NCBI GenBank assembly: GCA_041916775.1
Contig: JAYRYZ010000010.1
Location: 1-64,000, forward strand
Origin: UBA2357 sp041916775
Lineage (GTDB): Bacteria; Pseudomonadota; Gammaproteobacteria; Burkholderiales; Rhodocyclaceae
Direction of reading: 5' to 3'
Length of the DNA: 64,000 nucleotides
In this document: one piece after another, positions 53,988-64,000 of the stretch
Position numbering within the stretch: position 1 is the stretch's first letter
Layout of the letters: every line of letters starts with the position of its first letter
Translations under genes and position numbers: made by a program
The notes under the pieces: generated by a model
Told to the model about the DNA's origin: nothing
Database searches by the model: none
Seen by the model: only the letters and a program-made list of their open reading frames with translations

Positions 53988-55160
53988 TCAGAGGGTGTGC
54001 AGCCGGTCGCCGCGCGCGAATCCCGACAAACCGGCTGCCAAACCTGCCGGCAAGCCCTTGCCGAAGGCGAGCACCTTGAAGAGCTCGCCCATTTCCTGCG
54101 GCGTCGTCAGACGCTGCACCGCACGCGCCGCGCGGATGTAGTCCGCGCCCGTCTCCGGCGCACGCCGCGCAAGGCACTCCAGGATGCCGCAGTTGAACAG
54201 AAAGGCCGCCTGGCAGGTGTAGCCCAGCACCTCCAGCCCCGCGTCGTGCCCGGCCTCGGCGGCGGCTGTGAAATCCACGAATGCGGTGATGTCGTTGAGC
54301 CCCGGCCACAGGAAGGGGTCGGCATGCGCATGGTGGCGGTAGTAGCACAGCAAGGTGCCGCTGGAGCGCGAGGGCAGGTAGTACTCCGCGCGCGGGTAGC
54401 CGTAGTCGATCAACAGCAAGGCACCGCACACCAGCCGCTGCGCCCACTCCGCCACCCAGGCGCGCGCCGCGAGGCAGATCTCGGTGACGTACTCGCCCTG
54501 CTGCGGCACCGGCAGATCAAGCACCAACGCAGCCTCGCGCACCGCGCCGGTGAGCGCGGTGTCGGCCCAGCGCAGCACGCCCGCGTCGTCCAGCGCCACG
54601 CCGCGCTCGCTCAGGCCCTCGGCACGCGAGACGACGACATGCACCGGCATCACATCCAGCACCTCGTTGGCCAGCACCATGCCGGAGAAGCGCTCCGGCA
54701 ACGCATCGAGCCAGCCCACCCGGTCGAGCAGATGCGGCGCCCGCTCGGCGAGCGTGTCGCGCTGCCGCGCGCGCAGCTCGCCGGACAACTCGAGGATCTC
54801 GAAGCATTGCGGCAGCGCACCGCGCAGTTCGAGCTCCAGCAGCAGGTCCGCCGCGAGCAGCCCGGTGCCGGCGCCGACCTCGATGACGCGCGGCGCGCTC
54901 GCCTGCATCACCTCGACCACCTGGCCCGCGAGCGCCTGGCCGAAAAGCGGAGTAAGCTCGGGCGCGGTGATGAAATCCCCGCCCGGCCCGAACTTTCTCG
55001 CGCCGCCGCTGTAATAGCCCATTGCCGGCGCATACAGGGCAAGCTCCATGTAGCGGGCGAAGCTGATCCAGCCGCCGGCTGCGGTGATCTCGGCACGGAT
55101 GAGGTCGACAAGGCGCGCACTGTGCTGCTGCGCGTCCGGGGAAGGCTGGGGTAGGGGCAT
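53988..55160 (-). CDS. MidA/NDUFAF7-like SAM-dependent methyltransferase (DUF185)
   Basis: This 390-residue methyltransferase-fold protein has the motifs GYYSGGARKFGPGGDFITAPE, FIEVGAGTG-like VIEVGAGTGLLAADLL and LANEVLDVMPVHVV. It is a homologue of NDUFAF7, which methylates an arginine of a complex I subunit in mitochondria. In bacteria the target is not established. The ATG at 55160 was chosen over a longer frame. It is divergent from the FolM-like gene with an 88-base gap. Confidence 0.87.
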   Translation of the reverse strand: MPLPQPSPDAQQHSARLVDLIRAEITAAGGWISFARYMELALYAPAMGYYSGGARKFGPGGDFITAPELTPLFGQALAGQVVEVMQASAPRVIEVGAGTGLLAADLLLELELRGALPQCFEILELSGELRARQRDTLAERAPHLLDRVGWLDALPERFSGMVLANEVLDVMPVHVVVSRAEGLSERGVALDDAGVLRWADTALTGAVREAALVLDLPVPQQGEYVTEICLAARAWVAEWAQRLVCGALLLIDYGYPRAEYYLPSRSSGTLLCYYRHHAHADPFLWPGLNDITAFVDFTAAAEAGHDAGLEVLGYTCQAAFLFNCGILECLARRAPETGADYIRAARAVQRLTTPQEMGELFKVLAFGKGLPAGLAAGLSGFARGDRLHTL

Positions 55161-55248
55161 CTGGGCGCGGCGTGGAAAAAGCGCGATTCTACCGCGCGCG
55201 GCAGGACCGCTCGAAACGACAATCGGCAAGACGAGGCAGGACGAGGCG

Positions 55249-55998
55249 ATGAAGCAGTCAGATGAACAGGCGGTGATGCTGATCACCGGCGCCGCACGAC
55301 GCGTGGGCGCGGCGATCGCGCGCGCGCTTCACGAACAGGGCGCGCACGTGGTGTTGCACTACCGCCAGTCCGAGGACGAAGCCGCGGCGCTCGCCGCCAC
55401 GCTGAACACGCTGCGCGCCGGCTCGGCGAGCATCGCCGGCGGAGACCTCAAGGACGACGGCACGCCCGAGGCGCTGATCGATACGGTCATCACCCGCCAT
55501 GGCCGGCTGGATGCGCTGGTGAACAACGCATCCACGTTCTACCCGACGCCCATCGGCGCGATCGACGCGGTGGCCTGGCTGGACCTCATCGGCTCCAACC
55601 TCAAGGGCCCGCTGTTCCTCTCCCAGGCCGCTGCTCCGCATCTCGCGCGTCAGCGTGGCGCGATCGTGAACATCGTGGACATCCACGCCGAGCGTCCGCT
55701 CAAGAACTACCCGCTCTACTGCGCCGCAAAGGCCGGCCTCGCCGGCCTCACCCGCGCGCTCGCGCTGGAGCTCGCACCCGACGTGCGGGTGAACGGCATC
55801 GCCCCGGGCCCGATCGAGTGGCCGGAAGACCGCCAGTTCTCGCCCGACGAGCGCATGGAAATCATCGCCCACACGCTGCTCAAGCGCGAGGGCAACCCTG
55901 CCGACATCGCCCGTACCGCGCGCTTCCTGATCCTGGATGCACCCTACGTGACCGGACAGATCCTCGCCGTGGACGGAGGGCGCAGCGCGCACCTGTAG
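55249..55998 (+). CDS. FolM/pteridine reductase-type short-chain dehydrogenase
   Basis: This 249-residue NADPH-dependent short-chain dehydrogenase has TGAARRVG, the TGxxxRxG nucleotide-binding variant of pteridine reductases. It also has NNASTFYPTPIG, the catalytic YCAAKAG and a C-terminal LAVDGGRSAHL. It probably reduces dihydrofolate, dihydromonapterin or related pterins. The ATG at 55249 was chosen on similarity. Confidence 0.85.
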   Translation: MKQSDEQAVMLITGAARRVGAAIARALHEQGAHVVLHYRQSEDEAAALAATLNTLRAGSASIAGGDLKDDGTPEALIDTVITRHGRLDALVNNASTFYPTPIGAIDAVAWLDLIGSNLKGPLFLSQAAAPHLARQRGAIVNIVDIHAERPLKNYPLYCAAKAGLAGLTRALALELAPDVRVNGIAPGPIEWPEDRQFSPDERMEIIAHTLLKREGNPADIARTARFLILDAPYVTGQILAVDGGRSAHL

Positions 55999-56031
55999 CC
56001 CTTCGTCACAGGAGGCGGTTTCACACGGGCG

Positions 56032-56037
56032 TATAAT
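56032..56037 (+). promoter_or_regulatory. TATAAT -10 box before ttcA
   Basis: A perfect TATAAT in GGCGTATAATTGCGCG, 38 bases before the GTG of ttcA. No good -35 hexamer at 16-18 bases was seen, so only the -10 is proposed. Confidence 0.4.
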
Positions 56038-56075
56038 TGCGCGAATTCTCCGCCATTTGCATCAGGACTGACAGC

Positions 56076-57092
<1,017 letters not shown>

Positions 57093-57124
57093 AGGCTTTG
57101 TCATGGGTTCGTATCTCGACGGAA

Positions 57125-57997
57125 ATGGCTGAACGTAAGAACCTCTGCGTGATGGTGACGGAAGTCGTGGGCTCACCTGCGCTCGACGCCTCACTGGGAA
57201 TCGTCGAAGCCCGGCATGCCGTCGACCGCGCGATGCGACGCATAGACCTGGCGCTGGAAGCGAACAACGGCATCGTCCTGAAAACCGATGCCAACTCGGT
57301 GACGGCCAGCTTCGAGCGCACCGAGCAGGCCATCCTCGCCGCCTGCGAGATGCTGGAGCGGATCAAGAACCTGCCGCCATTGGCCGGAAAACGGCTAGCC
57401 GTAAGGCTGGGTCTGCACTATGGCCCGATCGACCCTGACACGGACCCGGCGGCGGACGAATCGGTAGCGGTTGCGACCCGTCTCCTCAAGGCTGCACGTG
57501 GCGGCGAAGCACTCGCGACCGGCTCGGTCGTCGTACTCCTGCCCGCTCCGACACGCCATTTCGCACGACCGGACAACGAGACGCGCGATGAACTTGCCGA
57601 TCTCGAGTGGCCGCTCTACAGCATTGCACGCCAACCGGACGCGATCGTTTCGCTGCCACCCGCGAGCCGATTCACGCAACGGCTGCGCATCCGCCATCAG
57701 AACGAAGAGGTCTACCTCGACGACCAGCGCCCGATCCTGCTCTTCGGTCGTGAGCTGGGCAACGACGTGGTGATCATGGATCCCCGTGCCTCGCGCCAGC
57801 ATTGCCGCATCGAGCGCCGGCGCGACGGCTTCGCACTCGTCGATTACAGCAGCAACGGCTGCTATGTGGTCGAGGAGAGCGGCAGCGAGCGGCGAATTCG
57901 CCAGGAAGAGGTCTCCATCGTCGGGCCCGGTCGTATCGGCTGCGGCTTCTCGGCGAGCGACGTCGAACGTGATCTGGTCTTCTTCGAGATCGTCTGA
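57125..57997 (+). CDS. FHA domain protein with degenerate nucleotide-cyclase domain
   Basis: The 290-residue protein has an N-terminal class III nucleotidyl cyclase fold (about 5-150) and a C-terminal FHA domain (about 200-285). In the cyclase part, the metal-binding Asp of the FADI-like strand is Glu (VTEVVGS), and the Asp of the GDG-like loop is Asn (KTDANSV), so cyclase activity is unlikely. The FHA part keeps the phosphopeptide motifs FGRELGNDV, SRQHC and DYSSNG. It may be a phospho-threonine reader. It lies 32 bases after ttcA. Confidence 0.78.
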   Translation: MAERKNLCVMVTEVVGSPALDASLGIVEARHAVDRAMRRIDLALEANNGIVLKTDANSVTASFERTEQAILAACEMLERIKNLPPLAGKRLAVRLGLHYGPIDPDTDPAADESVAVATRLLKAARGGEALATGSVVVLLPAPTRHFARPDNETRDELADLEWPLYSIARQPDAIVSLPPASRFTQRLRIRHQNEEVYLDDQRPILLFGRELGNDVVIMDPRASRQHCRIERRRDGFALVDYSSNGCYVVEESGSERRIRQEEVSIVGPGRIGCGFSASDVERDLVFFEIV

Positions 57998-58069
57998 CCA
58001 CGCCCCGGGCAAGCTTGCCGCACTCACCAGCCTCTGCCCGTTCTGACCATATCCACTCGGAGGCCCAGC

Positions 58070-58417
58070 ATGGAACTCACCCGCATCGGTACCACCGCCC
58101 GCTACTCCGACATCGTCATCCACAACGGCACCGCCTGGATCGTGGAGGTGCCGTCCACCGAAAGCGACGACATCGGCGCGCAGACGCGCGAAGTCCTGGC
58201 CAGCCTGGAAAAGCTGCTGGCCACAGCCGGCAGCGACAAATCCCGAATCGTCTCAGCCACCATTTATCTCACCGACATGCGCGACTACGCCGGCATGAAC
58301 GCGGTCTGGGATGCCTGGCTGCCCGAGGGCACGGCTCCTTCGCGCGCCTGCATTGGCATCGCCAGCCTGGCCCAGCCATGGTGGCGGATCGAGATCGCGC
58401 TCGTCGCCGCCACCTGA
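58070..58417 (+). CDS. Rid-family protein (YjgF/YER057c/UK114)
   Basis: This 115-residue protein of the Rid superfamily (TcdA1/YoaB-like subgroup) has the catalytic-site Arg in PSRACIG and Glu in RIEIALVA. Rid proteins hydrolyse reactive enamine/imine intermediates or have related roles. CGGAGGCC precedes the ATG. It lies upstream of the DUF3683 dehydrogenase with a 158-base gap. Confidence 0.85.
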   Translation: MELTRIGTTARYSDIVIHNGTAWIVEVPSTESDDIGAQTREVLASLEKLLATAGSDKSRIVSATIYLTDMRDYAGMNAVWDAWLPEGTAPSRACIGIASLAQPWWRIEIALVAAT

Positions 58418-58501
58418 GGCGCCTCGAAGCCGCTCCACGACCGGCTTCATATCGCATATAAATCAAGACCCTACAGCCATGGTGGCCATCGCCGCTTGGT
58501 T

Positions 58502-58526
58502 GTATTGCATCGCAATACGCTACAAT
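58502..58526 (+). promoter_or_regulatory. Promoter with overlapping inverted repeat before the DUF3683 dehydrogenase
   Basis: The perfect repeat GTATTGC-ATC-GCAATAC (58502-58518) lies immediately upstream of a -10-like TACAAT (58521-58526). A bound regulator would cover the -35 to -10 spacer. No perfect -35 was found. Confidence 0.5.
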
Positions 58527-58575
58527 ACGCGGCTTTCCTGCGACCACTACTGGTCGTCACCATCCGGACCGTGTC

Positions 58576-61500
58576 ATGACCCAGCGTTTGCGCGAGATTC
58601 CCTACAACTACACGTCGTTCTCCGATCGCGAGATCGTCATCCGGCTGCTCGGGCGTGAGGCCTGGGACGCGCTCGATTCGCTGCGCGAGGAGCGTGTCAC
58701 CGGGCGCTCCGCGCGCATGCTGTATGAAGTGCTGGGCGACATCTGGGTGGTACAACGTAACCCCTACCTGCAGGACGACCTGCTCGCCAACGTCAACCGC
58801 CGTGAGGCGCTCATCGGCGCGCTGCGTCACCGCCTCAACGAGGTCGAGAAGCGCCGCCAGGAGAGCGCCGGCGAGGACCCGGAGCGCAGCGCCAAGGTCG
58901 CAGCGCTGGTGCGCGAGACGGACCGCAGCATCCAGGACTTCGCGCGCTTCTTCGAGGAGACCGGCGCGCTGCGCCGCCAGGCGCTCAAGGAGTTGTCGCG
59001 CCACACGCGCAAGGACAACGTCTGCTTCGACGGCCATGCCCGCGTCGCGCACGTCACCGACGCCACCGACTGGCGCGTCGAATACCCCTTCGTGGTGCTC
59101 TATCCCGACACCGAGGAAGAGATGGCGCCGCTGGTGCGCGCCTGTATCGCGCTCGGCCTCACCATCATCCCGCGCGGCGGCGGCACCGGCTATACCGGCG
59201 GCGCGGTGCCGCTGGATGCGCGCTCGGCGGTGATCAACACCGAGAAACTGATCGCGATCGGCAAGGTCGAGGAACTCACCCTGCCGGACGCCGACGGCAA
59301 GCCGATGGCCACCTCCTACGCCACCATCCGTACCGGCGCGGGCGTCGTCACCGAGCGTGTCTCCGAGGCCGCGAGCCTCGCCGGCCGGGTGTTCGCGGTC
59401 GACCCGACCTCTGCGAGCGCCTCCTGTGTGGGCGGCAACATCGCGATGAACGCCGGCGGCAAGAAGGCGGTGCTGTGGGGCACGGCGCTCGACAACCTGG
59501 CGTGGTGGAAGATGGTCACGCCGGACGGCAACTGGCTGGAGGTCGAGCGCCTCGACCACAACTTCGGCAAGATCCACGAGCAGCACACCGCGCGCTTCCG
59601 CCTGCGCCGTTTCGACGGCCTGACCTATGCGCCGCTGGGCGAGGAGTTGCTGTCCATGCCCGGCGCCCATTGCCGCAAGGACGGGCTGGGCAAGGACGTC
59701 ACCGACAAGTTCCTCGGCGGCATCCCGGGCGTGCAGAAGGAAGGCACCGACGGCCTGATCGTCGCGGCGCGCTGGGTGCTGCACAAGATGCCGCCGGTGA
59801 CCCGCACCGTGTGCCTGGAGTTCTTCAGCCAGGTACGCGAGGCGGTGCCGGCCATCGTCGAGATCACCGACTGGTTCAAGCCGGGTGGCGCCGGCAATGC
59901 CGCGGGCGTGCTGCTCGCCGGCCTGGAGCACCTCGACGAGCGCTACGTGAAGGCGGTCGGCTACACCACCAAGGCCAAGCGCCACGGCCGGCCCAAGATG
60001 GTGCTGATCGGCGACATCGTCGGCTTCGACGAGGATGCGGTGATGACCGCGGCGTCCGAGGTCGTGCGCATGACCAACGCGCGCGGCGCCGAGGGCTTCA
60101 TCGCGGTGAGTCCGGAGCAGCGGAAGCGCTTCTGGCTGGAGCGCAGCCGCACCGCGGCGATCTCCCGCCACACCAACGCCTTCAAGGTGAACGAGGACGT
60201 GGTGATCCCGCTGCCGCGCATGGGCGACTACTGCGACGGCATCGAGCGCATCAACATCGAGCTCTCCATCCAGAACAAACTGGAACTGTGCCGCGAGCTG
60301 GCCGCATTCCTGCGCGGCGACCTGCCGCTCGACCAGGGCGACGCCAACCTCGCCGCGAACGAGCTGATCGGCGACCGTCGTGAGGCGGCCCTCGACTACG
60401 TGGAGGCAGTGCAAAAGCGCTGGGCCTGGCTGCTGGAAAACCTCGACCTGCCGCTGGCCGAGGCCGAAGCGCAGTTCGACGCCTATGGCGTGGTGGCCGG
60501 CGAACTCACCAACCGCGCCGCCAACCCGCGCCTCTTCCACCGCCTGCAGGATTACTCGATCCGGGTGTCCTGGAAGGCCGAGCTCAAGCCGCGCCTCGAC
60601 AAGATCTTCGACGGCGTGGTGTTCCGCCAGGTGCTGGAGCGCATCGTCGCGCTGCACAAGCAGGTGCTGCGCGGGCGGGTGTTCGTCGCGCTGCACATGC
60701 ACGCGGGTGACGGCAACGTGCACACCAACATCCCGGTGAACTCCGACAACTACGAGATGCTGCAGACCGCGAACCGCGCGGTGGACCGCATCATGGCGCT
60801 GGCGCGCAGCCTCGACGGGGTGATCTCGGGTGAGCACGGCATCGGCATCACCAAGCTCGACTACCTCACCGACGAGGAGATGGCGAGCTTCTGGGCCTAC
60901 AAGCAGAAGGTGGACCCGGAAGGCCGCTTCAACCGCGGCAAGCTGATGCGCAACGGGCCGATCACCGGCAACCTCGACAACGCCTACACCCCCAGCTTCA
61001 ACCTCATGGGGCACGAGTCGTTGATCATGGAGCAGACCGAGATCAGCGACATCGCCCACGACATCAAGGACTGCCTGCGCTGCGGCAAGTGCAAGCCGGT
61101 GTGCTCCACCCACGTGCCGCGCGCCAACCTGCTCTACAGCCCGCGCAACAAGATCCTCAGCACCTCGCTGCTGATCGAGGCCTTCCTGTACGAGGAGCAG
61201 ACCCGCCGCGGCGTATCGCTCGCGCATTGGACCGAGTTCGAGGACGTGGCCGAGCACTGCACCGTGTGCCACAAGTGCGAGAAGCCGTGTCCGGTGGACA
61301 TCGACTTCGGCGATGTCTCGATCAAGATGCGCAACCTGCTGAGAAAGCAGGGCAAGAAGTCCTTCAACCCCGGTACCGCCGCGGCGATGGCCTTCCTCAC
61401 CGCCAAGGATCCGGCCACGATCAAGCTCATCCGCAAGGGCATGATCGACTGGGGCTACAAGGCGCAGCGTCTCGGCCACCGCATCGGCAAGTCGCTCGGG

Positions 61501-62478
61501 CTGATCCAGGGCCAGGTCGAGGCGCCGCCGGCGACGCTCGGCAAGGCGCCGGTCAAGGCGCAGGTGATCCACTTCATCAACAAGCCCATGCCGGGCAACC
61601 TGCCCAAGCGCACCAGCCGTGCGCTGCTCGACATCGAGGACGACAAGGTCATCCCGGTGATCCGCAACCCGCAGCGCGCACGCGACGAATCCGAGGCGGT
61701 GTTCTACTTCCCCGGCTGCGGCTCGGAGCGCCTCTTCAGCCAGGTCGGGCTCGCCACCCAGGCCATGCTCTATCACGTCGGCGCCACCACGGTGCTGCCG
61801 CCGGGCTACCTGTGCTGCGGCTACCCGCAGACCTCGGCCGGCTTCGAGGACAAGGGCCAGCAGATCACCACCGACAACCGGGTGCTGTTCCACCGCGTCG
61901 CCAACACCCTGAACTACCTCGACATCAAGACGGTGATCGTCTCCTGCGGCACCTGCATGGATCAGCTGCAGAAGTATCAGTTCGAGAAGATCTTCCCCGG
62001 CTGCCGGCTGCTCGACATCCACGAGTACCTGATGGAGAAGGGCGTGAAGCTCGAAGGCGTGGGCGGCACCCGCTACATGTACCACGAGCCCTGCCACACG
62101 CCGATGAAGCAGCACTCCGGCATCAAGGTCGCGAACGCGCTGATGGGCACGCGGGTGGATCTCAACGATCGTTGCTGTGGCGAATCCGGCACGCTGGCGG
62201 CAAGCCGCGCCGACATCTCCACCCAGGTGCGCTTCCGCAAACAGGAGGAGATCGAGAAGGGCGCTGCGGCGCTGCGTCAGGACGTGCCCGGTGCGCCGGT
62301 GAAGATCCTCACCTCCTGCCCGAGCTGTCTGCAGGGCCTGTCGCGTTACAAGGACGACGGCAACGTCGACGCCGACTACATCGTGGTCGAGCTCGCGAAG
62401 GCGCTGCTGGGCGAAAACTGGATGCCCGAGTACGTGCAGCGCGCCAACAGCGGCGGCATCGAGCGCGTTCTGCTCTAG
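58576..62478 (+). CDS. DUF3683-type FAD-linked oxidase with two 4Fe-4S clusters and CCG domains
   Basis: This 1300-residue fusion has an N-terminal DUF3683 region (about 1-150) and a GlcD-like FAD_binding_4 domain (about 170-400; [15 protein letters not shown]). The FAD-oxidase C domain follows (about 600-790; [25 protein letters not shown]). Next come two 4Fe-4S motifs ([11 protein letters not shown], Cys833/836/839/843, and [11 protein letters not shown], 895/898/901/905). The GlcF-like half has two CCG domains (CCGYPQ and CCGESG). It is expected to oxidise a 2-hydroxy acid (lactate or glycolate type) and pass electrons to the quinone pool, but the substrate is not known. The fused GlcD-GlcF layout is found in many betaproteobacteria. 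Confidence 0.9.
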   Translation: MTQRLREIPYNYTSFSDREIVIRLLGREAWDALDSLREERVTGRSARMLYEVLGDIWVVQRNPYLQDDLLANVNRREALIGALRHRLNEVEKRRQESAGEDPERSAKVAALVRETDRSIQDFARFFEETGALRRQALKELSRHTRKDNVCFDGHARVAHVTDATDWRVEYPFVVLYPDTEEEMAPLVRACIALGLTIIPRGGGTGYTGGAVPLDARSAVINTEKLIAIGKVEELTLPDADGKPMATSYATIRTGAGVVTERVSEAASLAGRVFAVDPTSASASCVGGNIAMNAGGKKAVLWGTALDNLAWWKMVTPDGNWLEVERLDHNFGKIHEQHTARFRLRRFDGLTYAPLGEELLSMPGAHCRKDGLGKDVTDKFLGGIPGVQKEGTDGLIVAARWVLHKMPPVTRTVCLEFFSQVREAVPAIVEITDWFKPGGAGNAAGVLLAGLEHLDERYVKAVGYTTKAKRHGRPKMVLIGDIVGFDEDAVMTAASEVVRMTNARGAEGFIAVSPEQRKRFWLERSRTAAISRHTNAFKVNEDVVIPLPRMGDYCDGIERINIELSIQNKLELCRELAAFLRGDLPLDQGDANLAANELIGDRREAALDYVEAVQKRWAWLLENLDLPLAEAEAQFDAYGVVAGELTNRAANPRLFHRLQDYSIRVSWKAELKPRLDKIFDGVVFRQVLERIVALHKQVLRGRVFVALHMHAGDGNVHTNIPVNSDNYEMLQTANRAVDRIMALARSLDGVISGEHGIGITKLDYLTDEEMASFWAYKQKVDPEGRFNRGKLMRNGPITGNLDNAYTPSFNLMGHESLIMEQTEISDIAHDIKDCLRCGKCKPVCSTHVPRANLLYSPRNKILSTSLLIEAFLYEEQTRRGVSLAHWTEFEDVAEHCTVCHKCEKPCPVDIDFGDVSIKMRNLLRKQGKKSFNPGTAAAMAFLTAKDPATIKLIRKGMIDWGYKAQRLGHRIGKSLGLIQGQVEAPPATLGKAPVKAQVIHFINKPMPGNLPKRTSRALLDIEDDKVIPVIRNPQRARDESEAVFYFPGCGSERLFSQVGLATQAMLYHVGATTVLPPGYLCCGYPQTSAGFEDKGQQITTDNRVLFHRVANTLNYLDIKTVIVSCGTCMDQLQKYQFEKIFPGCRLLDIHEYLMEKGVKLEGVGGTRYMYHEPCHTPMKQHSGIKVANALMGTRVDLNDRCCGESGTLAASRADISTQVRFRKQEEIEKGAAALRQDVPGAPVKILTSCPSCLQGLSRYKDDGNVDADYIVVELAKALLGENWMPEYVQRANSGGIERVLL

Positions 62479-62488
62479 ACGCCGAGCC

Positions 62489-64000
62489 TCACGCAGCGAT
62501 CGCCGGGTGCGGCCGGCGGGCGGTCACGTCGCAGAAGGTGCGCAGCAGCTGCGCGGTGGACAGGGGCTTGCGCAACAGCATCCAGTCGCCGGGCAAGGCG
62601 TCCTCGTCGAGCACCTCGCCGGTGATGACCAGCGCCGGCACTGGGCCGAACTCGTCACGCACCGCGCCGACCACGTCGTGCGCGGTCGCACCGTCGGGCA
62701 GGCGGTAATCGGTGAGGAGGAAATCCGGCACACGCTCGATCGTGGGCAACGCGGCCTGCAGACCGGCGCAGGACTCGAACGCGTCGTGCAGGATTCCATA
62801 GGCCTCCAGGAGCGCGCTGGTCGAGGTGCGCACCAGGTCGTCGTCCTCGACGTAGAGCACGTAGCAGCCCACCAGTGCGGCGAGTGCGGCCTCGCCCAGC
62901 CCGTCGTCCAGCACCATCGAGGGCGAGAGAATCTCGGGCGGACGTTGCCCGGGACGTCCGCGCGGCGCCTGCAGGGTCATGCAGGTCCCGGCACCGACCT
63001 GAGAGCGCACGCTCAGGCGATGCTCCGGCATCAGCGCAAGCATCGCCTGCACGATCGACAACCCCAGGCCCACGCCTTTCTCGCTCTCGCGGTGCCGATT
63101 ATCGACCTGGAAGAAGGGCTTGAAGATGGCCTCGCTGGAAATCAGCGTCTCCTCGATGCCCACACCGTTGTCCTCGATCGTGATCAGCACCGCGTCCCCG
63201 CGTAGCGTGAGGCGCACCTCCACCCAGCGCTGACCGGGCCTCTCCGGGTCGTGGTATTTGATGCCGTTGCTGACCAGATTTAGGAGGATGCGCCCCATGA
63301 AGTGCCGGTCGCCGAAAACGATCACGGGTCCGGGCAGCGTGCCGGACCTGAGCAGCACGTCGTGGCGCCGCGCAAAGTTGGCGAGCTGCGAGAACACGTC
63401 TTCGATCAGCGGGACCAGGTCGAAGGTGCTGAGTTCGGCCGACACGAAACCGGACTCGAGGCGCGAGATCTCCAGCACCCCGGTGAGTTGCTCCCGCATC
63501 AGCTGCGTGGCCGAGGCGGCAAGCTCGAACATGCTGCGCGCCTTCTCGAAGTCGTACTGTGCGAGCGCGCGCCGGCCGGGCTCGAGCGCGTTGCCGATCG
63601 CCTGGATCGGCTGCTTCAGGTCATGCACCGCGGCGGCAAGGAACTGGGACTTCTCCCGGTTGCGTCGCTCCGACTCCTGACGCAGGCGCTCCTTTAGTGC
63701 GATGACCGCCTCCGAGCGCTCCTGCTCGGCCTGCATCGAGATACGCAGCGCCTGGTTGAGGCGCTCCACCTCCTCGTTACGCTGACTGATGAGCCGCAGC
63801 GAACCGGCGAGCTCTTCCTTGCGCAGAAAGCTTGCACGCTCGCTGCTCTCCAGCAGAGTGCACACGAAGACACCCATGACCCCCACCGAAACGAGGAAGC
63901 TCGCCGCCACCCACACGTAGATGCGCGCCGCATGGCTGGTGAGGGTATCGTGCTTGATCTGCCAGTTCCACACGAAAGTGAGCACCGCCAGCAACACACA
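62489..64000 (-). CDS. Hybrid sensor histidine kinase / response regulator, N-terminus cut by window edge
   Basis: At least 503 residues are visible. In order they are: membrane helices (about 1-52; VWVAASFLVSVGVMGVFVC), a coiled coil (about 55-112), a HisKA-type segment with the phospho-His in AAAVHDLKQPIQAIGNAL, a HATPase domain (NLVSNGIKYHD, IEDNGVGIE, GVGLGLSIVQAML) and a C-terminal receiver (VLYVEDDDLVR, LLTDYRLPDG). The frame is open to the right edge, so at least one more membrane helix is missing. The stop is 10 bases from the stop of the dehydrogenase gene. The signal sensed is unknown. Confidence 0.9.
   Translation of the reverse strand, partial: CVLLAVLTFVWNWQIKHDTLTSHAARIYVWVAASFLVSVGVMGVFVCTLLESSERASFLRKEELAGSLRLISQRNEEVERLNQALRISMQAEQERSEAVIALKERLRQESERRNREKSQFLAAAVHDLKQPIQAIGNALEPGRRALAQYDFEKARSMFELAASATQLMREQLTGVLEISRLESGFVSAELSTFDLVPLIEDVFSQLANFARRHDVLLRSGTLPGPVIVFGDRHFMGRILLNLVSNGIKYHDPERPGQRWVEVRLTLRGDAVLITIEDNGVGIEETLISSEAIFKPFFQVDNRHRESEKGVGLGLSIVQAMLALMPEHRLSVRSQVGAGTCMTLQAPRGRPGQRPPEILSPSMVLDDGLGEAALAALVGCYVLYVEDDDLVRTSTSALLEAYGILHDAFESCAGLQAALPTIERVPDFLLTDYRLPDGATAHDVVGAVRDEFGPVPALVITGEVLDEDALPGDWMLLRKPLSTAQLLRTFCDVTARRPHPAIAA

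Noticed and set aside
58471..62115. Antisense open frame of 1214 codons across the DUF3683 dehydrogenase gene
   Set aside because: Composition is His/Arg/Leu-rich with no recognisable domain; it mirrors the high-GC third positions of the real gene on the plus strand, which has clear FAD and Fe-S motifs.

Overview
The window is high-GC DNA from what looks like a betaproteobacterium, most likely of the Rhodocyclales (Thauera/Azoarcus/Aromatoleum type). Supporting this are the block recA-recX-lptB-rpoN-hpf-ptsN-hprK, DmpR-type phenol catabolism, a urtABCDE urea transporter and a large DUF3683-type FAD/Fe-S dehydrogenase. The genus is an inference. No rRNA, tRNA, insertion sequence, prophage or CRISPR array was seen.

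Layout. (1) 1-13.5 kb: a complete phenol hydroxylase (dmpKLMNOP), plant-type ferredoxin (dmpQ), catechol 2,3-dioxygenase (dmpB) and the lower meta-cleavage genes (a GlcG/HbpS-like gene, then dmpC, dmpD, dmpE and a dmpF cut by the window edge). All lie on the minus strand. Two regulators lie on the plus strand: the sigma-54 activator DmpR (TTG start) and a GntR-family regulator set between dmpB and the lower genes. A TCTCGAGA-centred palindrome occurs in all four regulatory gaps of this cluster, and two DmpR-type upstream activating sites sit before dmpK. (2) 13.5-21 kb: two carbamoyl-amino-acid hydrolases of opposite expected stereospecificity, diaminopropionate ammonia-lyase, a TRAP transporter and a divergent RpiR regulator, probably one catabolic unit. 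(3) 21-24.4 kb: an HTH-Fic protein with a non-canonical active-site motif, an SrkA-like kinase and a ParDE-like toxin-antitoxin pair. (4) 24.5-30.5 kb: urea ABC transporter urtABCDE. (5) 30.5-36.1 kb: a DUF533/TerB-like protein, a BON-LysM protein, a degenerate EAL-HDOD protein, an HD-GYP phosphodiesterase and a TrpB2-type enzyme. (6) 36.4-47.3 kb: OmpA-like lipoprotein, patatin, thiL, pgpA, pncC, recA, recX, lptB, rpoN, hpf, ptsN, hprK, ilvA. (7) 47.4-64 kb: 5-formyl-THF cyclo-ligase, lytic transglycosylase, NAD(P)-binding epimerase-like protein, cca, DUF2905, a glutathione transferase, an alpha/beta hydrolase, a MidA-like methyltransferase, a FolM-like reductase, ttcA, an FHA protein with a cyclase-like domain, a Rid-family protein, the DUF3683 dehydrogenase and a truncated hybrid histidine kinase.

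How it fits together. Phenol would be hydroxylated to catechol by DmpKLMNOP, cleaved by DmpB (reactivated by DmpQ), and carried through DmpC or DmpD, then DmpE and DmpF, towards acetyl-CoA and pyruvate; the aldolase and the decarboxylase/isomerase are presumably left of the window. DmpR needs sigma-54, whose gene rpoN is also here. The TCTCGAGA sites suggest a second, GntR-type layer of control over the same genes.
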